A stretch of 64,000 nt of DNA. It comes from Lolium rigidum (lineage: Eukaryota > Streptophyta > Magnoliopsida > Poales > Poaceae). Shown here in pieces: positions 34,244-46,425 of this stretch. The stretch lies in the NCBI RefSeq assembly GCF_022539505.1, contig NC_061510.1, positions 229,101,322-229,165,321 of the forward strand, in the 5' to 3' direction. Positions within the stretch are counted from its first letter, which is position 1. Every line of letters begins with the position of its first letter. The notes under the pieces were generated by a model. The model saw only the letters and a program-made list of their open reading frames with translations, was not told the DNA's origin and did not search any database. A program made the translations under genes and the position numbers.

Positions 34244-36034
34244 CGGGTATGCTGAGGCCAAAGACCGTCGAAGGAGCAACCACAAACCTCGCGGCATATC
34301 TAATCAATCAACAACCAGCACCCGAAGGCCCCATGGCCCAAGCTCATCGGGGTGCCTTGGATAGCCTTGCAATCCTTGGAAATAACCTGGTTCCACGAAA
34401 AGAAAAAACTGAGCTCCAAGCCAGCGGTTCAAAGCATCGTTCGAGGGATGCTCGAGATGAAATCACTCAGAGCAGGATCGACAGAGCTAGGCGACGACGA
34501 GTAGCAAGGGGAGAATACGACAGCGACGATTCTGAACAAAGCCAGGAATACGACGGCGGGATGAGAGGAGCTGATTGTTTGAGTTACAAGATCCGCGAGA
34601 CAATGCCTCCCAAAAGGTTTAAGCCAACCCCTACCAACGCTGCCAAGTATGATGGGCAGCAAGAGCCGAGGTCCTGGATAGATGATTATCTGCAGACTGT
34701 AATTTTACATAAGGGGAATCAAATAGCAGCAATGCAGTTCCTACAACTCTACTTCAAGGATTCAGCACGAGCATGGTTAAGAGGTCTGCCGAAGGGATCC
34801 ATCAAATCATGGGACGAGCTGGTAGATGCTTTCGTAAAAAACTTCCAGGTCACGTATAAAAGGCAAGTCGCAATTGAGGAATTACGTCATTGCCAGCAGA
34901 AGCCAAAGGAGTCGATGCGCGCATACATAGGGAGATTTACCAAGCTCCTAAACACTGCCGAAGACGTCTTCATTGACAGAGCAATCGACGCTTTCAGCGA
35001 CGGCATCCGACGTGAATCTTACATCGAGGAGCTCGGAGGCAAAAAGCCAAAGACCATAGCTAAATTAATGGAGATTGCCAACAGTTGGGCCGATGGTGAA
35101 GATAATGTACGAAAGCCTCGACCGCGTAGTGACGATGAAGATGACGATCAGCCAAAGCATGATTTGGGTAGTCGAAGAGACCGTCGTAAGAAGAGAAAAT
35201 ATCGTGGATACGATGATACCAACATGGTAGCTGCAGGATACTCTGACCGACGAGATGATCGATACGACGACAGGCGAGACGATCGGCAGGACAGCAACCG
35301 TGGGAACTGCAGTAGTTACAAATCGCGACCCTCAAGGGTCCTAGAGCTCCCTTATGCTGAGCAGCTGAACGCTCCCTGTTACTTGCACGCTTATGTCGAC
35401 TCTAAATACAACCATACGAAGTCAAGTCACCTACTCAGGGATTGTCGGCAGTTCATCGAGATGCAGAAGTTTATGCAGCAGCAGCAGCAGCCAAGCCAGC
35501 ATCCACCACCCCCACCACCTCCACCACCTCAGCACCAAGGTCATCAAGTCCAGCGCCGTAACCCTAACGAGTCTTTCCCCCCGCCACGAGGACAAATGAG
35601 TATGATTCACAAAACTGGTGTTTCAAGAAGAGAGATGAAGAAGCTGACTCAAGAAATCAACCTAGCAGAAAGTACCATGGGAAACGTTCCAGAATATGTC
35701 GATTGGTCATCCCAGAGTATCCTGTTCAGCAGAGCGGATCACCCGATGACAATCCCAAAACCAGGACATGCTGCCTTGGTAGTGGAGTCGCAAGTAGGAG
35801 GATACAATATGAGCAAAGTATTCATGGATGGTGGAAGCGGCTTAAATCTGATATTCGCAAACACAGTCAAGAACATGGGAATTACATTGAGGATGCTGGA
35901 AGAATCCGACACATGTTTTCACGGCATCCTCCCCACCTCACCAGCGTACTCTCTTGGCAGGGTTTTCTTGAATGTTGTCTTCGGGAAGCCTGACAATTTC
36001 AGGAAAGAAAAGACAGAGTTCGAGGTAGTAGACT
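34244..36034 (+). CDS. gag and protease start of the Tat-type element (after the LARD insertion)
   Basis: The frame joins the 17601-18210 piece exactly when the insert and one CACTG are removed; the ATG at 34111 lies in the LARD LTR and is not a true start. The retrotransposon gag domain is clear at about 34630-35100 (AAMQFLQLYFKDSARAWLRGLP, then W..L...F...F and ELRHCQQKPKESMRAYIGRF). It is followed by an Asp/Arg-rich region, a Gln/Pro-rich low-complexity tract (35470-35540) and the aspartic protease active site DGGSGLN (from 35827). It ends at TAG 36034-36036 in the protease. Gag would form the particle and bind RNA; a zinc knuckle is only weakly visible (CYLHAYVDSKYNHTKSSHLLRDC). Confidence 0.82.
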
Positions 36035-36036
36035 AG

Positions 36037-36487
36037 GAACCATAGTACCATGGCCATACTCGGGAGACCAGCCTATGCCAAGTTCATGGTTGTGCCACAT
36101 TACACGTATCTCAAGCTCAAGATGCCAGGAAACAATGGAAAAAATATCACAATCTATGGAAGTTTCTCACGCTCAGATAACTGTGATCGCGAATTTCATA
36201 GGATTGCTGCAAAATTTGGAGTAAAGCAAGAACCTGTCGACTCCCCCTCCAAGTCGTTGGCACTCGACGTTAAGGAGGACGAGCGCGTCAGGAAGTCAAA
36301 GAAGAAGCCAGATGATCCTGCACACAAAATCTCAGCAGTTGGACCTTCGGCAGCTGATAGCAAGGCCTCTGTCGACAACAGTAAAGACCTCACGCTCGCC
36401 GCAAGCACTTCTGATGAGATCACCGGCATCACCAAAGCCACCGGCTCTCTAGACAAGATCGAAGACAAGAAGAACCGTCTTGGTTAA
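36037..36487 (+). pseudogene. protease C-terminal part and Pol start, broken
   Basis: AILGRPAYAKFMVVPHYTYLKLKMPG is the usual end of a Tat-type protease (LGRP motif). It is separated from the active-site half by two stops and a frameshift at 36034-36052. The tail is charged and low-complexity and ends at TAA 36485-36487. The family would continue into RT here; none is present. Confidence 0.7.
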
Positions 36488-37202
36488 AGAAGACGGGCAG
36501 CGCCACGCGTTGTTATCTTTTCCCTTTAAAATAAGGCTTTTTAAGCCACTTCGTTTTTAGCTTACGTTATTAATAAAGCCTTAAGTTTTGTTTATCTAAA
36601 GTATTGCAGAGATTCGGGTCACCCGAACAAAGTTTTTGGGAACCTTTTTCGTATACTACAGCGAACACTGGTTTACTCGAAAATTCACCTAAGATTGTCA
36701 TCTAAAAAGCCTTTGAAATTACGAGTGCTACGAGGCAATACTTACGGGATTTTCACCCCTCGCTAGAAAAAGCCTCAAAAATATACCAGCGCTGCGGATA
36801 GCGAGGAAGACAAACATACATTTATAAAAAGACCCATGACCGGTACTTTAAACTACAGAAGTACTTAAGAGCGACGGAGTCACTGGCAGGCTTAAGTCCA
36901 TCGACTCGCTCGGGGGTTGCCGCCAAAACGTACATCGTCGGTTGAAAGCAAAGTTGCACTTACATCGGATTTTACAAACTCGCAACATGAGCTGATCACT
37001 CAAACGAATTTGCTACCGACAAGCATACATATACATCATAATACAGATGTAAAACGAGTAATTAAGATTTACTCCTAAAAACTTGCCAACGAAATTTAAA
37101 CGTAAAGGAGGTACATATATACACCTGCCGATGAATCAGTTTAAATTTTAAGCATCCGAACATTCCGATGCAACAAGTATTGGAATAATTTCTTTACACA
37201 GC
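36488..37202 (+). other. non-coding spacer of the Tat-type element
   Basis: No gene seen on either strand. It takes the place where RT, RNase H and integrase would lie in an autonomous relative. Confidence 0.5.
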
Positions 37203-40200
37203 TCAGGACGATTCTTGCGGAACCACCGTTTCTTTGGCTGTTGTGGAAGAATACTCAAGTCTTTCAATAACGATGGTAGCAGGAACCTCCACCTTCGGGA
37301 AGAGAGGTCCTAAGTCACCATCGACATTAGCAATTGCCATCAAATCCGTGGAAGGATGCCGTGCCAGAACAAGGGCAAAAGCAGCTTTAGCTCCCGCAAT
37401 AAGCTGTGCCCAAATCAAGCTTCAGATCTTTTTGGTATTGCTGAACTCTGACATTAAAGACAATTGCGTAGGAGGGACCTCGTTCAAAGGGAACATTGTC
37501 TTCCAGATTATCCTTAAAATCCTATAGCACTTGTCAAAGAATCGGTGGACCTGTTGTACCCGATCTTGAAACTTGGCGACAGTCGAAGCTTTCGACTGAC
37601 TCCTCCGTAAAACTTCATCCGCAGATGCTAGCTGACTCAACACGTTCACGCGTTCATGAATACGCTTGTTCTCCTCAGCTGGGTTCAGAGCTATGACTAC
37701 AAGAAGCAATGAAAGAAGTAAAGATAAGAGGGTATCTTTATTATTACGAAAGTTAAGGAACAGGAAGCTAAAAGGAACTTACAGTTCAAATTTTCCGTGG
37801 CCTTATGCAACTCAGCAAGAGCATATCGCTATATTTCGCTGGCTAGTTCGCCCTTTTTCTTGATAATAGTGGCCAAAGCATAAGTACCACGCATATCTTT
37901 CTGCAACTGGGTGATCCGAGATTTCATACGTTGGATTCGATCATTCTCAGAAGAAGCACCCGAAGAATCTTCGGTGAAGGAGGGTACAGGAAACACTTGC
38001 AAAGTTATTAAGAGCATGATGGATTATATGGGTTCATCACTGGAATTCACTCCCATCGGGAGCATGCAAATAAAAATATTATAACTGGAGGGTACTGGCA
38101 ACATTGCCAATACGAAATTCGTTATAAACACAAGGTCTTGTGACAAGAAATTGTTTTAAACAAGCAAAGATTACAATTCAGCAGGAATGAAGTCAAGGAG
38201 CTTGGGTCTGGTTTGACAAGCTTGGGCCAATGGATGATTTCCTCGCCGGGACCAACTCAAGAAGCTGGCGAGCACACTTAAGCGCTGGGATTTTAAAGGC
38301 ACCCAAATCAACGAGTCGCCCATCCTGTTCCTTTGGCAGTTCCTTGGACATTTTTTCAATATCGGCCTCGAAACCATGACCCATCAAAAGCTGAAAGGCT
38401 AGGAGGGCACCGTAGGTGCACGAAGTGCGTTTGAATACCTCGATAACTTCCTTCGTGTCGACAGCAAAGGCATCAGTTAGTTGCTCCAGAGTTTTGTTTT
38501 GGTCAGCTTTGGGGAAGATCATCGAGTGTATCCTCGCCATAACTCCTTTATTCTTCTCAAGAAGGGCTTGAACAAGCCTGTGTGACTCAAGGGTCGAAGA
38601 AAATGCGTTGGCGGGAGAATTATTCGGGAGCTTGTCCAAAACCTCAGCGGGGATGTCGGCAGCTTCTGCAAAAGAACAAGAAGGAAGAATTTGTTAACAA
38701 CAAAATTGAGTGAATGAAGGGAGAATTGAGAAGAAAGCCAGACGGGAATTACTGAGCAAGGCCAAAACAGATTGGCGAAGAAGATCATCCCTCTCATTCA
38801 TTTGAGCTTCGGCAGCAAGCCGCGAAGTTTCTTCGCCCTTTAGCTTCCTCTTCAGCTTCTCAACTCATCCTTCAAGGAATCGGCGTTCTGGTGAGCTTCG
38901 GCAGCAATTTTAATTGCGCCTTCCAGCTTTGAAGAATAAAACATGACCTCTTCTTGCAATCGAACCTTATCAGCTTCGAGAGAAGAATGTTGAGAAGAGA
39001 AGGCCTCCAGAGAAGAAATGACAGCCCGAAGATCCTGGGAAAATATGAAAAGATGATTACTGTCAATCGGAGAACTAACTTTTTAATAAAACCCATTCGG
39101 GAGCCATCAGGGATGGACGTATTATTAGAGCAAAAAAGGCTTACAGGTTTTTCGGGAGGAGAATCTATGTCTATAGCAGCCGAAGGAATCCCCTTCCCCC
39201 TGGAGAGGGAAGAAGCTATCAAAACTTGCGCCGCTGGGGCTGTAGCGGGAGCCGAAGCTTCCGAAGCTGCTGGAGCTGGCTTGCTAATGCTTGTCTTGGT
39301 CTTCTTGGGCGGAGGTTCGATGAAGCCCTCGTCGCTGCAAGAATACGAGCTAGACAAATGAGAAATGAATGCAGATGAACTTCGTTAGAATAAAACCTTG
39401 GAGTAAGGAGTAAAGACTTACATATCGAAAAGATCGTCTTCATCGGCAAAGCCACCTGACGATCTCTTTGAGGGCAATACATCAAACTTCTCCGCAGCTG
39501 CATCAACAAAGGCAATGCGGTCAGTGTCGTCATCATGGGTCGACCCCACTGTATCGCTTATGTCATCAGCAAGGGATTGACGATCGATGGAGGAAGCTTC
39601 AGGATTCATTGGATCATCATGTTCATCCTCTGGGTTTATGTTTCCTTCAGTATGAGATTCTACAAGGACTGAAGAGTCTTTTTCTTCGGAAGCATCATTC
39701 GACAAATCTTGCAAACGTTCGGGAGCTATAAGGATCTGTCGAAAGGAAATCAAGTCAGGATAGCAGGAACTATGAATATGAAAGTATCAAGGTTAATACA
39801 AACTCGAAGGGAAAATTACCTCAGTTGGTGGATGATCGGCATCGAAAGGCGGCTGAAGGGATATGAGTGGGATCGAGTCCTCTTGGCTAAAGAGAGTAAG
39901 GCGCCTAACTTCATCACGCAGATCCTTCTCGGATAATTCGGCAACGTTTACTCTAGTCTCATCCTTGGGGCCCGAGTACAACCACATTGGGTGGGCCCTA
40001 GACATGATCGGCTGGACTCGACGTTTCAAGAACACGACGGCTACCTCGGTACCTATCATGGTTTGGCCATCGGATTCCTTGATCCGAAGAAATCTCTCAA
40101 ACAATCTATCGAATGTTGGCTTTTCATCGGGTGAAAGAATATTCTTCCAAGATTTCTTAGGCACAACCTCCAGAACATCATTGAATTGGGGAAGCTGAGT

Positions 40201-40215
40201 GTCGCGTGCGGCGCC
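37203..40215 (-). pseudogene. spliced antisense gene of the Tat-type element (gypsy-associated protein of unknown function)
   Basis: Minus-strand exons join by plausible GT-AG introns: about 40215-39799 (VVFLKRRVQPIMSRAHPMW), 39738-39421 (acidic), 39340-39147, 39036-38750 (coiled coil, LEADKVRLQEEVMFYSSKLEG), 38664-38193 (LDKLPNNSPANAFSSTLESHR), and smaller ones to a stop at 37203-37205 (AGAKAAFALVLARHPSTDL). Donors such as GTAAGT and GTAATT and acceptors such as CGACAG are visible. Tat-clade elements carry antisense genes here whose products are annotated as putative gypsy type transposon proteins; their role is unknown. The 5' end is cut by the copia LTR. Frame breaks near 38190 and 37420 suggest decay. 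Confidence 0.65.
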
Positions 40216-41525
40216 GGCTTGGGAGCCCCTTGATGGTGCGGCCAACTTGTGTAACCAGCCCTCTCCCTCTCCCTCTCTTTATATAGGTGGAACCCCCAAG
40301 GGTTTGCCCAAAATCCGAATAAGAGTCCAACTCAAAACCTTCCATATGGGTGAAACCTAGGGGAAGTGGGATTGCTCCCTTTCCTTCCCCTATGGCCGGC
40401 CATGGAGGTGGAGTCCACCTTCCCCTTTGGCTGGCCGGCTAGGGTTGGTGGAGTCCATCCGGGACTCCACCTTCCATGGTGATTTCTTCCGGAAGGTTCT
40501 AGAACATTCCGGCGCCTTCCATAAATGCACCGGACCATTTCCAAACTTGTAAAGTGACTTCCTATATATGAATCTTATTCTCCCGAACATTCGGGAACTC
40601 CTCGTGATGTCCTGGATCCCATCCGAGACTCCGAACAACATTCGAACTCCATTCCATATTCCATATCTACTTAAAACGACATCAAACCTTAAGTGTGTCA
40701 CCCTACGGTTCGAGAACTATGCGGACATGATCGAGACTCCTCTCCGATCAATAACTAATAGCGGGACCTGGAGATCCGTAATAGCTCCCACATATTCAAT
40801 GACGACTTCATGATCGAAAGAACCATTTACATAAAATACCGATTCCCTATGTCACGCGATACTTTACTTGTCTGAGGTTCGATCATCGGTATCTCCATAC
40901 CTACTTCAACCTCGTTACCGACAAGTACTCTTTACTATTACCGTGGTATGTCATCTCTTGTGACCTAGTCACATGCTTGCAAGCTAATCAGACGACATTC
41001 CACCGAGAGGGCCCAGAGTATATCTATCCATCATCGGGATGGACAAATCGCACTCTTGATCCATATGCCTCAACTCACACTTTCTGAATACTTAATCCCA
41101 TCTTTATAACCACCCATTTACGTAATGGCGTTTGATGTAATCAAAGCATCCTTCCGGTGTAAGTGATTTACATGATCTCATGGTCGAAGGACTAGGTAAC
41201 TATGTATCGAAAGCTTATAGCAAGTTGAACTTAATGACTTGATATCATGCTATGCTTACTATGGGTGTGTCCATCACATCATTCACCTAATGATATGATC
41301 TTATACTAATAACATCCTATGTTCATGATCAGGAAACCATGATCATCTATTAATCAACAAGCTAGTTAAATGAGAGGCTTACTAGGGACTCTGGTTGTTT
41401 ACACAACACACATGTATCAATGTTTCCGGTTAGTACAATTATAGCATGGAGTGTAAACATTTATCATGAACACTAAGATATAACAATAACTATTTTATTA
41501 TTGCCTCTCGGGCATATCTCCAACA
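40216..41525 (-). repeat. copia 3' LTR, truncated (1,310 bp)
   Basis: It matches 51233-51818 plus 53129-53642 of the other LTR. The left break at 40215/40216 joins it to the antisense gene of the gypsy element. A minus-strand TATA box (CTATATAAA) lies at 40278-40286; its partner is at 51295-51303. Confidence 0.85.
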
Positions 41526-41540
41526 GTCTCCCACTTGCAC

Positions 41541-43512
41541 TAGAGTCAATAATCTAGTTTACATTTGTAAAGATATAACACCTTGGCCTTCTGGTGCTTA
41601 TCATGTTTTGATCACGGGAGAGGTTTCAGTCAACGGATCTGACACGCTCAGAAACGTATGTATTTTGCAATCCATTTGCGTCTCAACGCATTACTCATTT
41701 TCCAAATGAGTCGGCATAAATCATATATGTTCAGTCTTCTGGTGGAACCTTAATTCCGTGGTCTGAAATATGTCACTAATATTGTCACACACAATATACC
41801 TTCAAAGTTCTGACACTATCGGAACTACACCAAGTTCTCAAAGAACTCCTCGACTTAAAACTCCTCGGTCATTGTCAAAACAATGACATACTCTGCCTTC
41901 GTTTGTAGAATCCGTCACAATATTTAGAACTCATCTAAATCTAGCATAGACTTCTTCTAGCTCATTGTGCTACCTTTTAATCAACACTTAGCCTAATTGA
42001 GATTTTATATGTGACCAAACTAATATCGGTGCACCACCTTACACCGATTTGTTTGTCATTACCCCATACAAAACTATATATATCCTTGGTTCTTCTAAAA
42101 CACTCAGGGATATTCTTACTGTTGTCCAATGATCATTACATGAATGATTCTGGTATGTGCTCGTAACACTTTAGAGCACAGGTTATCTGATTGTGTACAT
42201 ATTATTCGTGATCTAAAATAACTCATGTGTTTTTGCTCATCGAGTGTCAAAAACACTCAAGTCTTGTTAAACCTTCACATGGAAAAGAACACCTTCTTAA
42301 TATTTTTATATTGAACTACTTCAATATTCATTCTATGTACTTTGACTTTAAACTTATTATGCGTTTCAATCTATCTTCATAGATCTTGACGCTAAAAATG
42401 TTTCAGTCCATATCCTTTCATTGAAGTTAATTCTCAATGAAATCTTATAATCACATCAAGTACATGATTACATTATTTATAATCAACGATATGTCATCTA
42501 CATAAAGTATTATAAATATGTCTCAGCGCTCCCACTTAATTTCTTGCAAATGCAAGCATCTTCATCATTTCTGATGAAATCAAAAAACTCTTTGATTATT
42601 TCATCCGGTGAAGATTCCAACTCCGTGATACTCACTTCATCCAGTGAAGTTTGCATACCTTTCTAGTATTCTACGAACTAGCAAAACTCTCAGTTGTATC
42701 TTGTATACACCTTTAACACACACTTCTGATAAGGAATGTATTTCTCCCATCCTACTAACATATCTCATAAAAGAAATATGTAGCGATTACTAGAACAATC
42801 CACATAGACTATAAGCATCGCTACAGAAGATCTAATCTTATCGTATTCAACTCTTTGAACTTTGTCGTAAACAAATTTTCGACAAGTCGAGCTTCTTCAA
42901 GGATATTCCATCCAAGTCCATCAATTTTATAGATCCATTTACTTTCAAAAAGTATTCACCTATCTTGGATTTAATGGCGCTTAGCCATTTTAACGGAGTC
43001 AGAGCCCATCATAACTTCTTTGTGTGTAGTTGGTTCATTATTGTTCAAAATCAATCCTTTGTCCACAAATCATTTATTTGATCACAAAGTAAACCATACC
43101 TACAAGGTTCAATGGGTACTTCGATCTCCGTGACTATAACTCTTTGTAGACAAGGGAGCTATGATCTTCGTGGCCGCTTCCGGAACCATTTCCGATGTTG
43201 CGCTACTCTGATCATCATGCTCAGGTTCATAAACCTTATCAAGTTTCATTGTCCTCCCACTCAAATACTTCGCTAGAAACAATGTCTTGGAAATAAGTAA
43301 GAAACATCGACAAACACTTTTGTCTTTGTCTCCATAGTGGAAATAATTCCCAATCAATTCTCTGGGATAACCAACAAAGACATTCATCCGATTTTGGTTG
43401 TAAACTTATTTACTTATGCTATGCATACCAAAATTTAAGAAAGGACTATTAGGGTTTATACCCATACCATAACTCGTATGGTGTCATTTTAACGGATCAT
43501 GATGATGCTCTA
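41541..43512 (-). pseudogene. copia pol remnant: RNase H, reverse transcriptase and integrase C-terminal region
   Basis: On the minus strand, integrase C-terminal sequence is readable at 43109-43387 (NVFVGYPRELIGNYF, then a SGRTMKLD motif). The RT catalytic YVDD box is readable at 42493-42504. A KAEYV-like RNase H piece lies near 41880. Stops and shifts are frequent throughout. Product would have been the copia Pol polyprotein. Confidence 0.72.
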
Positions 43513-44308
43513 TCTATTACATATTAAAAGTAAATTACGGGCTCACCAGAAAAAGAGAAATACTCTAGAAATTCCCACAAAAATTAGAAACATCTGGCCG
43601 TTAAAATAAGTAATTAGCCGATGTCAACCAATGGATCTTATAATTTTTTTTTTACAAAAATAGTTACACAAAATTACCCACCAATGCCATGCATTTTTTT
43701 GCACTTCTTTAATAGGTTACGGACTCCATCAAAATACAAAACCTAATTAAGCTAAGCCTCTCCCAGCTCATGCTCACGCCGCCGCCCGCCGTATTTGCTT
43801 TTTCATCTCCGCACCAGCGGATCTCTCTCCTCCAAGTGCATACAGATCGATTATGGATCAGTGCTTTAGGTTTCAAGTAGCAGATGCATGAATTGGACCA
43901 CAGTATTTTAATTCATGGCTACGTATTCCCTGGATCTTGCTGGCGAAGCGCCGCCGACACAGTATTCGGATCTCATGGTGTTCTATTTGTGGTGATGCGC
44001 TCAGCCGGTGGAATCTACTCAAGTATCTACCCTATTCAGTTTTCCCTTCAATCTTTGGTGTCTCTCTGTCTCACGTAGACAACATGCAGCCGTGCAACCA
44101 GGCAACATGGATCGATCATGGAATTTGACTTGGCTCAAGCATCCAGATCCAGACTAGACGAACAGCGCACAAAGCCAATGTATGTATTATGGAATTTGTC
44201 TTCTCTTTACCTGCTTCGTTTACTTCCTTAGAGATCTTCTAGATTAATTTCGTTCTACATTATTAACTGAAAAGTATTGAGCCTTTTCTCTCCAGTTTGA
44301 TAGCAGCC

Positions 44309-44480
44309 TGCCGCCGCGGTGTTCAAGAGTATATTCATGCACGATGCCGCCGGCCATATTCCGATCCCTTTGTGTCTCAGGAAACGCTGCTGCCGCCGCC
44401 GTGTTCAAAAGTGTTTTCACGCACACTATGCCGCTGTATTCCGATCTTCTGGCGTGCCTCAAGCAACGCCGCCGCCGCCA
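44309..44480. repeat. diverged tandem repeat in the Helitron (about 80-bp unit)
   Basis: Two copies and part of a third share a motif starting TGCCGCCG(C)GGTGTTCAA and continuing to TATTCCGATC; they start near 44309, 44388 and 44467. A second duplication follows downstream, sharing GTGCCAGCCAAA and GCCAAGATGACATGGCT (44597-44659 and 44690-44767). Confidence 0.6.
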
Positions 44481-45753
44481 TATACGCATCGGTGCTTTCA
44501 GCCAGTCCTTCATATATACACCATGCAACGTGGTTCGAAACTTGCCTCATGCCGCACTATCTTTGCTAGCATGCCGTCGAGCCAATGACCGGCGATGTGC
44601 CAGCCAAAGGACCGATCGATGGATGTAACAGAAAAGAAGACACCAAGATGACATGGCTACCATTGCGCCACTTCCAGGCAACGTGCCAGCCAAACGACAT
44701 TCATCCTCTCTTGGTACGTGAATTGATTCGACGGATGCGACACAAAGACGCCAAGATGACATGGCTGGGCGTGGTTCGAAAAAAGCTGACATTGCTTGAA
44801 TGCACCGGCCGGCCCTTTCCAGTCCCTTATGGCTGCTTGATTGGTAGGTTCTCTCAAATCATTCAGGTCTCTCATAAGTGTATAGCTGTTCCTTGCATGT
44901 ATACACTTTTTTTTTTTGGCGGGGCACATGTATAACTTTATCTTTGATTCTTTGATTAATAGACTGGAATCACATCGCAGGTTGGGGTTTTTACATTCAT
45001 TGTAACATGAAGCAGCTATAATGAAGAGTCATGAATTAATTGTTGTCAAAGATGACGTCGGTAGACCAGCATGTAAACATGGTTTATAGGTATAAATCTT
45101 TATTTTCATCACTCCTTACGACTTTCTATTCATTTTGTGCATGAACAAACTTGTGGTTTGCATGGTTGATTAAAATTGCACGGATGCTGCTGAAAAATAT
45201 TGATTTACGACGATGATATATTTTCATCGCAACAATACTTTTTTATAATCTAAATTCGCTCATGATTTGATACATATTTGCATTATGAAAAATCTTATCA
45301 ACAGATTTTGACGGAAGCAGTAAAAATAATGTACAATATGTCAGCACCATTGCGACATAAAGTGCTTCACAGGTCTCCTGGGAAAATCACCATTTGACTT
45401 GGAAGGTCCCTTTCACATCGCTTTTACGAGGTGAACACCAGCACCTAATCACCTCCAATATGTACCATCCACGTTGTACAAAAATATTCCAACTGATTCA
45501 TGGTTTAACCGGTTGGGACAATTTTATTGAATGGATCGGTGATAGTTTGTCACTTATAATTGACAGATGAATGGTTGCTTCAGTTCTTAATCAGTTAATT
45601 ATTTATTTTATCGTTAAAATTCACGAAATATACTTTCGATTACTTCTAATGCATGGTTCAATGATACTTGAGTTGCTTCACGAAGATATATCATTCACAA
45701 GTTCCATTTTTCTTCTTTACTAATTAGCATATATTTAACTGAGCCTTGACGTA

Positions 45754-46425
45754 GGTTAGTGCATCAAGAAAACGCACCTTGGAGCGTCTCTCTCCCCGTC
45801 CACAGTACGAGAGAGGAGACTTTTGGAACCTCGAGCTCGCACCACCTCCTCGCCGTCGATCCAGTCGATTTCTCGCCCTCCGGCGGCCGCTCCGGCGGCG
45901 GGAGGATGGGGAATCGCCGGATCTGTGTATAGGTGTTATGTAGGTGTGAGTTTGGTGTCAGCCGGCGGCGCGGAGGAGGAGATGGCGTCGCCGGCGGTGC
46001 TTTTGCAGGTGGAGGACTTCCTCTTCGGCGGCGGCGTTCGGTGCAGCTCCGCGGCTGATCTTCCGCCGCGTCCATGCTGGCTGCTCTGCGGAGCGGCCGT
46101 GTGTGGCTTCCCTTCGCCGGATGCTGCGGGATGGCGGATCTGGTGTCGACGGTTGTGCAGGAGGTTGGGGAGGTTCGGTTCGACGACGACGGCGTCCGCT
46201 GGTGTAGGTCCTCTGTGGCCGGCGCTCGGCGACTTCCCGTCCGCTCGGGGGAGCTCTCGATCCAAGGCGTCAAGGAGAGCAGGAGCGGCGGCGCGCCACC
46301 GACGGCGCCATGGACGACGACGTGGTCGGGTTGCAGTGAGGCTTGGACTGTATTTTTTGTTTCTGCTAGGGTCCTCTCTGTAATTTGCTGAATTTCCTTT
46401 CAGCCCTTGTACTCGCAAAAAAAAA
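45754..46425 (+). mobile_element. retroposed sequence with poly(A) and 17-bp target duplication
   Basis: The insert ends in at least 9 A residues and is flanked by a perfect 17-base repeat, AACTGAGCCTTGACGTA (45737-45753 and 46426-46442). That is the mark of LINE-mediated insertion. The body is GC-rich and has a 186-codon frame (45823-46383, plus) and a 189-codon frame on the minus strand, neither with a domain I recognise. It could be a 5'-truncated non-autonomous LINE, a SINE-like element or a retrocopy of an mRNA fragment. Confidence 0.75.

Larger units (their letters stand above)
17601..40215 (+). mobile_element. Tat-type gypsy element with gag-protease and antisense gene but no RT/integrase
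   Basis: After removal of the inserted 18211-34238 element plus one target-site copy, gag is continuous. It is followed by a damaged protease end, about 0.7 kb of non-coding DNA and a spliced antisense gene. No reverse transcriptase or integrase lies between protease and the antisense gene, so the element depended on enzymes from elsewhere, or lost them. Its left LTR is not identified, and its right side is cut at 40215 by the truncated copia LTR. Confidence 0.7.
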
